Positions 1-10,334 of a stretch of 64,000 nucleotides of DNA are shown here, one piece after another; position 1 is the stretch's first letter, and the number at the start of each line of letters is the position of its first letter. The stretch is from assembly GCA_963995505.1 (NCBI GenBank), contig OZ023180.1, positions 10,425,301 to 10,489,300 of the forward strand. Reading direction: 5' to 3'. The translations under genes and the position numbers were made by a program. This DNA is from Hypericum androsaemum (lineage: Eukaryota > Streptophyta > Magnoliopsida > Malpighiales > Hypericaceae). Below the pieces are notes generated by a model. That model made no database searches. It was not told the DNA's origin and worked only from the letters and a program-made list of their open reading frames with translations.

Positions 1-789
1 CCTGCAACCCTCAATTCTATGATACTTGAGGGATGGACATTGAGTAGATACTTCAGCTTTCATGAGGCAACGGGACATGGTGAGGCATTGAAGAGACGAG
101 CTTGTAATAGAAAGGTGTTCACACAAGCGGACTTCTTCAAGATTCAGAGTTTTAAGTGATGCAAAATGGCGGGATACCCATTCACCCAGAAGGCAACCAG
201 AGGACACCACTATTGAATTCAGACTTAAGACCTGGATGGAGGCAAAATCTATTGGCAAACAATTCAGCTGGCAGCCCCACAGCTTCAGTCTCAAAATTCT
301 TGTTGTTGTGGAAGCCCTACTCAGACAGACAGGCAGGTTGAAGAAGCCTCCATGAGCCGGAAAAAAGCCGATATCGATCTCTTGGGCGTTGCAACTTACA
401 GCCCTGTTCACCCACCGATGGAATAGGGATGTTGGAGAAAAATCTCTGCAGTCGTTGCAATGCCAGTGAAGACGAAATTGGTGCATCTGCAGCAACTCCG
501 ACCCATCTTGCTCATCTAATAGCTTGTGAAGAAAGCCCCTAAGCCCTTTACAATTATTTGTGCAACTATACTCATCGAAGTTCACATCGAAAAGCATGTC
601 AGGTCTAGAAGTGCAAAGCTCTCGGCATCTTGGGGACACGATACAGAGCCGTGCTACATCGTTCATTCGGAGGAAAGACAAGATGTGATGGAAGACTGGC
701 AGCGGGAGTTCACTAAACTTATCGTGATTATGATCATCGTTTCCCGGTCTGGCTTGAGGGATCTGCATCTTGTGCACGGGGCTGCGCAT
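1..789 (-). CDS. F-box/LRR-repeat protein, N-terminal 263 codons (runs off window edge)
   Basis: The minus strand is open without interruption from an ATG at 789 to base 1, exactly 263 codons. An in-frame TAA lies ten codons upstream of that ATG; Met8 is an alternative start. Residues about 24-66 read as an F-box: DKFSELPLPVFHHILSFL, then a basic, Cys-containing half ending ..SRPDMLFDVNF. Residues 120-263 show the W-V...V..L.I and L..L.L..C spacing of plant F-box LRR proteins, for example ILRLKLWGCQLN at 165-176, SLKTLNLEEVRL at 211-222 and SLQCLTMSRC at 232-241. Family knowledge: the F-box binds SKP1 in an SCF ubiquitin ligase and the LRRs choose the target. The target cannot be inferred. 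A diverged, broken paralogue lies at 8578-9005. The 3' part, including any FBD domain and introns, is outside the window. Codon use is ordinary and no damage is seen. Confidence 0.85.
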   Translation of the reverse strand, partial: MRSPVHKMQIPQARPGNDDHNHDKFSELPLPVFHHILSFLRMNDVARLCIVSPRCRELCTSRPDMLFDVNFDEYSCTNNCKGLRGFLHKLLDEQDGSELLQMHQFRLHWHCNDCRDFSPTSLFHRWVNRAVSCNAQEIDIGFFPAHGGFFNLPVCLSRASTTTRILRLKLWGCQLNCLPIDFASIQVLSLNSIVVSSGCLLGEWVSRHFASLKTLNLEEVRLCEHLSITSSSLQCLTMSRCLMKAEVSTQCPSLKYHRIEGCR

Positions 790-2210
790 GATTTGCCAGA
801 AAGAACCGATAGATAATTAGGGGCGTCAAATCAGATGCATAACAAGGTAGATCATAATGATGCAAGTTATAAACAGAACAAAGAGTCAAAACACTATTGG
901 ATATCAGACATTGAACCTTCTAGCCTAGGGGTCTGCATTCGGTAAATAGCGAATTTCTTTACCAAATACTGAATTACTAAAAAAATGTACACCGATCCCG
1001 ATCCCAAACTTAATTCGGTAGTAATCCAGAAGTTATACAACCAAACTTCGATCCAAATCAAACAATCTGTTACCAGCTTCGTATCTGCTCAATCTTCATT
1101 AACACAATCTGTCTAAAAAACAATCTGTTTTATCACAAAGCTATCGTAATATAAATATACAATCTGTGCTAAACACAAGTTAGTGTTGACGAAAGTGCAA
1201 ATGATCCCCAAATTAGTAACTGTAAATTGGTATTGGGCTCGTACTTAACACAAATTGGTGTTGACGAAAGTGCAAATGTTTATCCCCAATCTAACTCGTG
1301 TAGCTAGCTAGCTCTAACTTAGTTTCTCGCATTGAACAAATAATCCCCAAATTTTGCTCAATTTAGGGTTTTCAAACCCTCAATCGAAACATGTTAGAAG
1401 GGGACTAGAGTTTAGAGTCTAAGAAGGTTACCTTAGTGGTGGTGGCCACGAGCGGCTGTTGTGGTGTTTTGGGCGACTGTGTCGCGTCGCGTGTCTGTCT
1501 GTCTTGGTTGGACGAGTGGGTGGTGACCGGTGAGAAGCAAGGTTTTAATTTGGGAAAAGTAGACTTTAGTATTCTATAATTTTATATTTTTCGTTTCTAG
1601 GTATTGTAGTTTCAAATTGGTTATTTAGTCCCCAAAATTTATAGGATAGTAAAGTCTGTGGAGACGGATTGTCTTTTGGCGTACAATTTTGTAAATGACC
1701 ACTCCTCTTTTGTTTATTGGCAAGTTGAATCGCTTGTTTTTAGACTTAGGGTGCTTCTTGGTGATTTGCCAAATTGTAGGCTAATATTTTTACCCCCGTG
1801 AGTTTAACCAGGTTGCGGACTGATTAAGTAAAAAGTATAGGCTCGGGTTTCTTCCTGGGGACTGGAAGATTGTACCCCCGGAGAGCTCGATGTTCTCTTG
1901 TATTCAGACTTTCCTACTTGATGGTTAATACATTTAGTCGTGGTTTCTCAAAAAAAAAAGTCCCTAAAATTTATCAACTATTTTTCGGACAGGTCGAGGG
2001 TAAAAGTCTATCCAAACGCGCTCAAAATGACACAATTTTTTATCCAACATGGGAAACACGTGGTGACATAGTGGGTTTAGTTAAAGTTGATGTGTGATCG
2101 GATAATCCCTAGCTAGAATTCTGACACTTAAAACTAATTTACACTCTATTGTTAGCCAAGTTAGAATGCTTGAATGTACTATGAGTTGTGTAAAATAACT
2201 ATTTTGGGTA
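790..2210. other. Upstream region of the F-box gene, no further gene seen
   Basis: This is mostly AT-rich non-coding DNA and should hold the F-box promoter. Two imperfect direct copies of a segment reading ..TGTTGACGAAAGTGCAAATG.. lie near 1184 and 1257, about 73 bases apart. Near 1555 the run GGGAAAAGTAGACTTTAGTA resembles one end of the Mutator-like family described at 2221-3401, but no partner end was found, so it may be a fragment. The ORF at 1870-2097 has no recognisable domain and I do not support it as a gene. Confidence 0.5.
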
Positions 2211-2220
2211 TTCTTTTTTA

Positions 2221-3401
2221 GGAAAAAGTCTACTTTAGTACTTTGTAATATAGCTAAAAATTACTTTAGTATTTTGTAGTAAAAAATTGATCAATCGAGT
2301 CATACTTATTCTAATTAACATCAAAAAAGTCCACGGGCAGCTACGCGAACCCTACCCATCCTGCTCGAATCCTCTGATGATGTGGCACCATCTCTCCTTT
2401 CTTCCCCCCTCTCTTCCCTCTCTCTCCTTCTCCCCTCTCTCTCCCCCAAAAAATTCACATAGAATAGGATCTAGACCAAATTTGGTGTTGGGTCCAACCA
2501 AAAGGTGGGGAAGATGAAGGCAAACTACTTGGAAGTTCTCTAATCTTTAATAATAATATGTATAACCAACTTGTGTTAGAATCACACAAGCATTATCATC
2601 ATCAGAAGAACCTAATCCATCGGAACCCCCAATCACCCCAACTGAGATGGCTCAATGACGGATCATCAAGTGAAATCAAAACGACAAGAAACCCGCAATT
2701 TCAAGATCCCAACAGGTGAAATCAAAACGATAAAATGACACTAAATCAAAGCTAATTCCACCATTTCACCTTCTCCTTAACACCAAATCGAAATCGGATC
2801 TACAGAGTTTGACCAGATTTGACTAGGGAAATCTGCAGATCGAACATCGCAAACAAAACGAAACGAAACCCCAGCATAAACAGCAAAGAAGAAACTAAAA
2901 AAAACAAATAATAATAATGTGTCTGAAAATGGAGCTCACCATTTTTTACTTGAGATGGGAGTCAGAGTGGGGAGGAGGGAGGATATAGGGATTTTTAAGT
3001 GGTGGTCCTTTTTTAGGTGTCCCTTTGTGAGGCTGTCGTCTAAGCTCGGGGGCGGCTACCCTGCTTCTGTTCCTACGCATTGGGCTTCTATGGGCTGACT
3101 CGACTTGTGTCTTGAGGTCCTTCTTCCTCCTCAATCCTCAGGGATGGAGAAACTTTTTTGGGGGAGAGAGAGGGAAGAGACACGAAAGAGGGGGAAAGAA
3201 AGGACAGATGGTGCCACGTCATCAGAGGATGCTGATGTGGCTGTTCCACATCGCCAGGCAGGACGAGTAGGGATCGGGCAGCTGTCCGTGGACCTTTTTG
3301 ATATTAATTGAAATAAGTATGACTCGATTGGTCAATTTTTTATCACATGATACTAAAGTAATTTTCAGTTATACTACATGATACTAAAGTAGACTTTTCC
3401 C
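2221..3401. mobile_element. Non-autonomous Mutator-like element (MULE) with long terminal inverted repeats
   Basis: The left end GGAAAAAGTCTACTTTAGTA and the reverse complement of the right end, GGGAAAAGTCTACTTTAGTA, begin an inverted repeat that can be followed for roughly 250 bases per arm, through ACTCGATTGGTCAA-type sequence and a CT-rich tract. The flanks are TTCTTTTTTA (2211-2220) and TTCTTTTTA (3402-3410), a target duplication of about 9 bases with one T added or lost. No transposase is present. The internal 2520-3100 is non-repetitive and could be a captured host fragment (Pack-MULE type), but no product was recognised. The small ORFs at 2287-2517 and 3105-3311 lie in the arms and are shadows of the repeat. 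Related elements lie at 31711-40794, 56818-57261 and 61118-62287. Confidence 0.8.
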
Positions 3402-3410
3402 TTCTTTTTA

Positions 3411-4350
3411 ATAAACAATTTGTGCTATAGTTCAAATCCTCAACGCAACCGTGGATTCTATAGGGAAAGAAAGGAGAAGAGCAACTTGCAGTTGTTTTGG
3501 ACAGGGAAGAAAAACACATATCATGTGATTTTATAAATCAATTGTGATGCAGGGAACGTGGATAAAAAATCGTAGATTCGTTGATTTTGTGAATACCCAA
3601 AAAATATTATAAAAATTTTGATCAGTTGATTCGAAAGAATACTGAAAAATGACTATAGATAATAATTAAACATATCTCCATCCTAATTTCCATCAAATTA
3701 TTTGCAACTTTTTTACTTTCCGAGTTTTACGTGGATTCTATTCTTCAATGGCGTTTGTGTGACGACAACATGATATTAGATTATGATCTTCTTATCTTAT
3801 TTATAACTGCAATAAGTATGTAAATTTTACGTACTTATAAATAACTGCACAACTCTTGCAATGCACTAATTTCAACTATTAATTTCAACTATTGACGTTG
3901 AGATGCATTTGTGACTGATTTCCCTTGTTTCTTCGAGAATCTAAGCATCCTAGTGATTTCCCTTTCAAATTACTTGTCTCAAGTGCTTTTAGATTCTTAC
4001 TCTTTACTACTACGACACAACAATACAAGCTAGGACTATCAAAGTAAAAAGGAAGCAAATAAATAAAGTTTTTTTAAAAGTATATTTTACAATAATAGTT
4101 ACATCTTGTGATTTGAAGTTAGACCTTCATAAAATATTCTCATACTTTGTGCCATCAGACCAAATAGACTTTGTCATCGAACTCACGTCGTCTTTTTTTT
4201 TAGAAGTAAATGTTGTATATTGCCACCCAAAAATACAAATGTACAATATTTACATTCGCCTAGGTCATCACATGGATGCACAATTACCTTAGTGATCTAG
4301 GAACAAAAGTAAGTCTTGGTTACAAAGATAAACAATGGAATTAGATCAAA
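3411..4350. other. AT-rich intergenic DNA
   Basis: No open frame with a recognisable domain, no long repeat and no RNA gene is seen. The right part, from about 4200, may be the 3' flank of the LINE fragment that follows. Confidence 0.4.
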
Positions 4351-4836
4351 TTAAGTATTCATGGACGTGGTAGAGAGCGGAATGACGAAGAAGTTCTTGA
4401 TTGCTCCGCATCTCTCTGAAGATGATGTGGTTTCAATGTAACCAAAGTCCCCACGTGATTGCTCCATAAAGAGCACGCCGAACCTTTGCAAGCATTCCAC
4501 AACCAAACTGCAACAAGCTGATACCGAAGTAGCCACATCCTTGCTCACACACCAAGCAACTACAATTTTTGCAGCGAAATTATTCCATAGTTGCCACGAG
4601 AAGGAGCAGTGTAATAGCATATGGTTCTCAATTTTGTCGAAAGTGTAGCATAATAGGCAAAGACAATCCCAGTTTACCAGAGAACCTTGCCGAATCAGAA
4701 TATCCCTCGTCGGTAGCCTTCCCTGCATTGCAATCCAGAGGAAAGCTTCAACCCAAGTCACAATGTCTTTTATCATATTAAGCCCGGTCCAGCAGGTACC
4801 CAAATCAGCATTTTGCTGAATATAATCTGCTTCCAT
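4351..4836 (-). pseudogene. LINE fragment, reverse-transcriptase zinc-binding domain
   Basis: The 161-codon frame has the zf-RVT pattern found downstream of reverse transcriptase in plant L1-type LINEs. Residues about 31-54 read EAFLWIAMQGRLPTRDIL.., followed by a C-x2-C (CLLC) and an H-x4-HC (HMLLHC) cluster near residues 59-77, then WQLWNNF. The polymerase core is missing upstream and no RNase H domain follows, so this is a fragment rather than an active element. A stand-alone host gene with this domain is a less likely alternative. Confidence 0.6.
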
Positions 4837-5111
4837 TATTTGCTACAGGACCTTAAATACCGTACTGCATAACCGAAAAAAAAGATTAGATACACATAGT
4901 GAATAGTGATATGGTTATTAATTTAAAATGCCACTACAGTTAGAAAGTGTAGGCTTTCAATTTACGAGCAGCATACTGGCAATTGATTTCTACAGCTGCA
5001 GAGATTTATCTTCTCACAAATTCCGCTGCCGATTTAAACAACCTAACAACCTTCATAGAGAGAGAAACGCATTACCAATGTGGCAAAGACGTACAGATAG
5101 ATACGCGAATA

Positions 5112-5291
5112 ATTCTATTTAAACTCACATCCTCAGATTGACAATTGTTATAATTTAATGTCACAGTCTTGAGCCCGACCGAAGCCGAGCACATGTCAAT
5201 AACAAACGTTGCTATCTTGCAAATTATCGACAATGAGTTTCAATTGGTGAAGATTGCGAAACACAATCCCCATCTGTTTTAAATCCAGTAT
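5112..5291 (-). pseudogene. Second-exon-like remnant of an F-box/LRR gene
   Basis: On the minus strand a splice-acceptor-like TTTCTTGCAG ends at about 5292. It is followed by an open stretch reading ILDLKQMGIVFRNLHQLKL and then IVDNLQDSNV, which has the F.NL..L.L spacing of F-box LRR/FBD proteins. A stop follows in that frame, and the coding look continues in another frame (CSASVGLKTVTLNYNN), so a frameshift is likely. It has the same strand and order as the exon-1 remnant at 8578-9005, so I infer both belonged to one gene now split by the retroelement between them. Recognition rests on pattern only. Confidence 0.5.
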
Positions 5292-5899
5292 CTGCAAGAA
5301 AGGATCATCAAAATCGCGTCGTGTACGTGTATCTAAAAGAAGAAATGAAAAAAAAAGTAATTTAGATCGGCCCAGCCAACCTGTTCGATTCTAGTACAAA
5401 TCTCAACGACATGTTAGCCATTTCAACACACCTAAAGAAATAAATTAAAATGGGAATTAAAAACACATAATTCCTATGATCATCATTCAGCAATCAAAAT
5501 AAACACGGCCTTTAGCTTTATTTTGTCTCCATTATTTTTACATACTCAACGACCTCATCGGAAGAGTACGAATTTATATCTAATATAAATCTTAATGGAC
5601 TAGGATCCACATTCTTACTGTCACAACCCCTGCTTTGGCTGGTGATTGTAACAACATAACTGGTAGGTCTCCAAACAAATTATAGTTCATACAATTCCTA
5701 GTTATCGGACCCAGTCCAATCGATGTCCCATCATTATTTCCTTGCTTTGGCTAGTGAAATAACTTAGGTGGTTTACAACCATCACACGGCGATATTTACA
5801 TGTCCCTGAGTTCCATAAGACGTAGTTCCAAGCAAAAGACTTTGGTCTTAAATACTATAGAACGAAATCTCGGTTTCACTTAATTATGACGGAAGACAT

Positions 5900-8577
5900 C
5901 ATTCATTCTAAATGAAAACCATATTTAAGTTTGAGGAACATTTTAACAGGGTATTTAAGTTGCTCAAACAAGATCCATTCACTGTTCACATATTATTTCA
6001 TAAGATCCAACTTAGAAATTAAATGTAAATTGTTATTAGAATCTAATTCATTATTTTCAGTTCAGTCCAGGAATCTAATTGCAATTGTAGAATTAATTCA
6101 GGGACCAAAAAGTCATTTGCCAGCTATTCCGAAAATTACAAAATTATCCGAGGACCAAACTGTAACTCCAAGAAAAATCCAAGGATCAAACTGTAATTTT
6201 CCATTCCAGCAAATTTACAAATAAGTCCATGTAATTAATCGGGGACTAGATTGCAATTTTATGATTAATCCAGGTACCATACCGTAATTAACTATAAAGC
6301 CGAAATTTCAGAAAGGCCCCAAGGGCTTATCTGCAATTTCAGATTTCTCGAATTTGCAAAGAGGCCCCTCAAGAACATCAAATTTCCAAAACCAAGTCCC
6401 TAGATTAATTGCAAATTGGTCCCGGACTTCAATCGACCGATCGGTGCTACGCCGGTCGACACCGCCGGTGCCCAGACGTAGATCACGACGTGGCGAGTCT
6501 TCCGGTGGTCCCTGACCGCCGTGATTCCGCGCGTGGCAGCCGGAATCCGTCGACAACGCGGTCGGAAATTTAATCCGATGACGCCTCGACAACCGCTCGG
6601 CCCTCGCGTCTCCCTGGTGCTCACCGTCACGACTGAGATGCCTCCGATGATGAGCCGATCTCGTCAGTGGTGGCCGTGCTCAGTCAGGCCGCGCGTGGTG
6701 CCCGGTATTGGGTCAAAAAAACCTTTCGACCTAAAAACGACGCCGAAGCTTCGTTCTCTCCGTCGACGCACACCGGACTTCACCGCTGGTACGACGACAT
6801 CGCTCACAACGCGGTGAGCACGTCGGTGGTACCCCGGCTCCGTGAATCGGCGCGTCGACGGCGGTGTCGTTAAGCCGCGGACCGAACGGCGGTTTAACCA
6901 AAACCTTTTTTTTATACCAGTCGTATATATCAGATCAAATAACACAGATAATTATGTATACAGCCATAAAATTAGCCTGAAGCTCTGATACCACTGTTGG
7001 ATTTTCTAAACACGAATCCTAGGTTCGCAGCAGCGGAAGATAAAATTTTTACCAACACGAATCCTGATCATGGCAGTATAACATAAAATATAACAGATAA
7101 CAACATAGTTAGAGAATTCTTACAGACGTTGTAGATCGAATCCTCAACTATGGTATCCACGTAGTCCTCGTCTACGAACCCCTTGACAGTTGATATCTTC
7201 GAGAATTCGCTAGGAGAATTCTTTATCGAAGAAACTAGAGAAATATGTGTCTTGTATCTAGGTTAATGAATTTCTGTGTGTCTAAACCCTTGATACCCAC
7301 TCACATATATAGTAAAATAATTAACCAACTCCTACCCTTTTATGAGTAGGTTTTGCAGGAGGCAAGGTTGGAAGCCTTTAGTGGCTTCCAACATTGACTT
7401 CCCTTCTTGGGCCTCCAAGCCCATTCTATTATTTTCTTGACCCAGTCAATATGTCCAACATCTAATAGATTTTACTATACATATTAGTATTTAATTAAAT
7501 CTAACTTAATTAAATAATTATAATTATAATTCTATCTAATAGAATTATAATATTTCTCTATAGAATAAATATTCTTGATCAAATCAATATTTAGTCTAAC
7601 CAACTTCAATTCGTAAACTAAGACTACTTGTTGTGTGACCCATAGGCCCTCACATGTCAAGCGATTAATCGAACTAATGGTCTTAGTCGAACCCTAGACA
7701 ATAGACCAGACAATCTCAACACATGAAGTACGTTGCGAGGATACTGCAACTACCTATAATGTGAAGCTCACAGTGATACAGTCCTTTCATTCGCGAATAC
7801 TCGATTAAGTCTAGAACATGATGAAGTGTCCATTCAAACAACTTAATCATATTATCTCATTATACTAATTGATCATATTATCACTTTTAGACACCATTCC
7901 AAAAGTGACGTGCATTGGCCAATGACTAACGATCCAATTAGTTATGAGAAGACAAGTATTCTCTCCAAGTCTATTTGAGGAATGAATAATATTCTTGGCT
8001 CAACTACCACGCACATGCACTTCGTGATGTACCTAACACATGCCGTATCTACCCCGTCAGGAGTGCAAGCGTTGGTCATGGTCAAAGTCCATCACTCCGT
8101 ACATGTCGTGCGTATTGATCTCAAGTCAGAGGACTATTACACTACTCCACAAACCGATATTCCCGTAGACACGTTAATAGAATACACCAAACGGTTTCTC
8201 GGTCGGGTATGCCAATACTCTCCAAAGTATCTGTGCATCCATCATGAAATACCTAGTATCTCGTAGTTGTGAGAACCACTACATCCTCTAAGGATATGAT
8301 GCAGATCGCACACCAATCTCAATCGCATCATCGATATCTCATTCTCGTTGATCATTGATTGTGGCTCTTTAAGAACTATGTGCTTAGTCATCTGAGATCT
8401 CACATTCTCAATGACAACACTAGTTCATGAGAACATAAACATGAATATATGCAAACAATCAAATATTATATTCATTTATGTAATGCCGAATATTACTAAT
8501 GCACATTAATAATATAACTGAATGTGATCAAGTATAATGTCCTTATATTGATTGTCTCTAGGACATCTATACCAACA
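5900..8577 (-). mobile_element. LTR retroelement piece: leader, primer-binding site and one 1.58 kb LTR
   Basis: Read on the minus strand, an LTR (8577 down to 6995) begins TGTTGGTATAG and ends with CAACA. It is followed two bases inside by a perfect initiator-Met primer-binding site (TGGTATCAGAGC, complement of 6982-6993) and then by a leader. The leader is GC-rich at 6420-6880 and rich in repeated 'GGGACCAAATTGCAATTT'-like phrases at 6090-6420. The LTR length and the GATTGTCTCTAGGACAT phrase near its plus-strand right end suggest a long-LTR copia of the Angela/BARE type, but no gag or pol remains. The left limit is uncertain and no second LTR is seen, so the element is truncated. It sits exactly at the break in the F-box/LRR remnant at 8578. 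Confidence 0.7.
6995..8577 (-). repeat. Long terminal repeat (5' LTR of the minus-strand element)
   Basis: This LTR is bounded on the plus strand by TGTTGG at 6995 and CCAACA at 8577 and is about 1583 bases long. The inner side carries the primer-binding site at 6982-6993. The 94-codon frame at 7982-8266 lies inside it and has no known domain. Confidence 0.65.
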
Positions 8578-9005
8578 TCTATTCTCCCAGAAGGCAACTA
8601 GAGGCCACCAATATTGAATTCAGACTTAAGACCTGGATGGAGGCAAAGTCCATTGACACGCAATTCAGCTGGCAACCAAACAGTTTCAGTCTCAAAATTC
8701 TTGTTGTCATGGAAGCGCCACTGAGGCAGATAGACAGGATGAAGGAGCCTCCTTGTGGTGGAAAAAACCCGATATCAATCTCTTGGGCGTTGCAACTTAC
8801 AACCTTATTCACCCACCGATGGAATAGGGATGTTGGAAAAAATCTTTGAAGTCGTGGCAATACCAACGAAGGCAAAATTGGTGCATCTACAGCCACTCCG
8901 ACCTATCTTGCTCAACTAATAGCTTGTGAAGAAAGCGCCTAAACCCTCTACACTTGCTTGTGCAGCTTTCCTCGTCGAAGTTCACATCGACCAAGTATAC
9001 TAGCC
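8578..9005 (-). pseudogene. F-box/LRR gene remnant, paralogue of the gene at 1-789
   Basis: This stretch aligns base for base with 173-600 of the window, with scattered substitutions. It translates in pieces to VDVNFDEESC.., FHRWVNKVVSCNAQEID and ILRLKLFGCQLN, the same LRR region as the intact copy. It is broken three ways: CAG to TAG at 8887-8889 (a stop before MHQF), a one-base loss in the F-S-P-T region near 8850 that shifts the frame, and loss of everything after residue ~202 where the LTR begins at 8577. The F-box itself is not found upstream; instead the DUF26 remnant follows at 9084. It is very probably non-functional. Confidence 0.8.
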
Positions 9006-9083
9006 ATGTTGGAATTTTGACCGGTGATGGCAGATTAAAAAACCAGAACAAAAACATGTTGGAATGTTGACACCGAAACCGAT

Positions 9084-9379
9084 TTACACCACACATGTCT
9101 TGCAATCCGAGGCCGAGACGTTGACCCTACAAAGAGCTTGTCCGTACACTTGGTACGGGCTTTCGCCTATTACGCCAAACCCGAAACCCGTCATGGGAGT
9201 AGCAAAGTAGAGGTAGTCATGAGGGTGTGCAAGTTTATTTCGAATGGGCTATTGGAGGTAAAGTTGGAAGACAGGGAGCAAGTTTGGCCAATTGGGTTGG
9301 GGTCAGCTCCAATAGCTGCACGAAGAAGAATGGTTGAGACTAGAAAAGCTAGTGCAAAGTACTTTGGAAGAGGAGACAT
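9084..9379 (-). pseudogene. Cysteine-rich secretory protein (DUF26/Gnk2) fragment, frameshifted
   Basis: From an ATG at 9379 a typical signal peptide (..ALAFLVSTILLRAAIGA, cleaved after about residue 24) is followed by CSLSSNFTSNSPFEINL, the start of a Gnk2/DUF26 domain. Near 9222 one base appears to be missing. The other frame then continues with the family's GFGFGVIGES and QALCRVNVSASDCKTC, including the C-x8-C-x2-C pattern. A TAA at 9084-9086 then ends it, and the sequence turns into DNA next to the F-box remnant. Intact family members carry one or two complete domains and are exported to the apoplast, or form receptor-kinase ectodomains. Here less than one domain is left. A TATA-like box precedes it at 9497-9506. 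Confidence 0.7.
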
Positions 9380-9496
9380 TGCTATTAATGGAAAGGTGCT
9401 ATGGAAGATCGTTAACTTTTTTGTGCTTAACTAGATTATGAGAGGATCAATAGGAGTTGAAGCTTGGAGATGGATTTTGTTCTTGGGTTTGGATGC

Positions 9497-9506
9497 GTAT
9501 TTATAG
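9497..9506 (-). promoter_or_regulatory. TATA-like box upstream of the DUF26 remnant
   Basis: CTATAAATAC on the minus strand lies about 120 bases upstream of the ATG at 9379, a normal plant TATA distance if the 5' UTR is 80-90 bases. No experimental support. Confidence 0.4.
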
Positions 9507-9974
9507 CGTATTAATTCAATTCTTAGACACGGCGTAGGTGACCGGTTTGATGAATATTTTTATGTCATACAAAGGACGTCGACCTTTTCTTCGTTGATCA
9601 TGTTTAAGGTTTAATTGTTCAAGCTTTATAAGAACCTTTCATGTATGGAAAGGTCAAACAAATATAAATTAAGGCGAGACGCGAGACTGAGTGCCAATGA
9701 AATTATTTTTTATACCTTCAATTAATTGCGTTTTGTTGAACACGTACGGAACTGTTTTTTTATATCACATAAACAAATATTTAACTCAATAATTGTATTA
9801 TTTTTATGGCGCCTCCTTTTCTCCTCCTGCTCATTACTGTATAATGAGCCTTGCTTTCAGGCCTCGTCTCTTATGTTCAGGAGCATGAAAAGGCCCAACA
9901 ATGGGAATCCATAATCACATCAAACTCGAAGACTTACAGATAGTGTATCATTTATTTATTTTTTTACTTCCAGG
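9507..9974. other. Intergenic DNA before the copia element
   Basis: Nothing with a recognisable domain is seen. It ends in the ATGAC (9975-9979) that is duplicated on the far side of the copia element. Confidence 0.4.
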
Positions 9975-9979
9975 ATGAC

Positions 9980-10252
9980 TGTTGAGAAATAAGATCGAAA
10001 CGAGTAAAACACGAGACACAAGAATTACGTGGAAACCCCAAGACGGGGAGAAAACCACGGGCAAAGGAGAGTCGTTCACTATGTGAGTCCAATCGGTTAC
10101 AAGGCCTCCGTGAGGGTTCTCTCCACCTCACAACTCTCAACTAGTACAAATAAGACCTAGGCATAGGCCGTATATATATAGGAGACTAGTACTCTATTCT
10201 GATCAGGAAATAGAGCCCTACTCTAATTAGGAATTTGGAACAATCCCTAACA
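9980..10252 (-). repeat. 3' LTR of the Tnt1-like copia
   Basis: It is bounded by TGTTG at 9980 and TAACA at 10252. Just inside it (10253-10270) the minus strand reads as a short polypurine tract, AAGGTGGAGATT. A TATATATATA run near 10170 is the likely LTR TATA box. Confidence 0.9.
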
Positions 10253-10334
10253 AATCTCCACCTTGGACCAAATTCTATGACTCCAGCATCAACGTTTCTC
10301 CACCTTCACCACCAGCCCCTAAGGGCAATCAGCA

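Noticed and set aside
6308..6945. Overlapping GC-rich frames on both strands
   Set aside because: They lie in the leader of an LTR element; no domain, and all strands are open because of composition.
9138..9434. 98-codon plus-strand frame
   Set aside because: It is antisense to the recognisable DUF26 signal peptide and domain.
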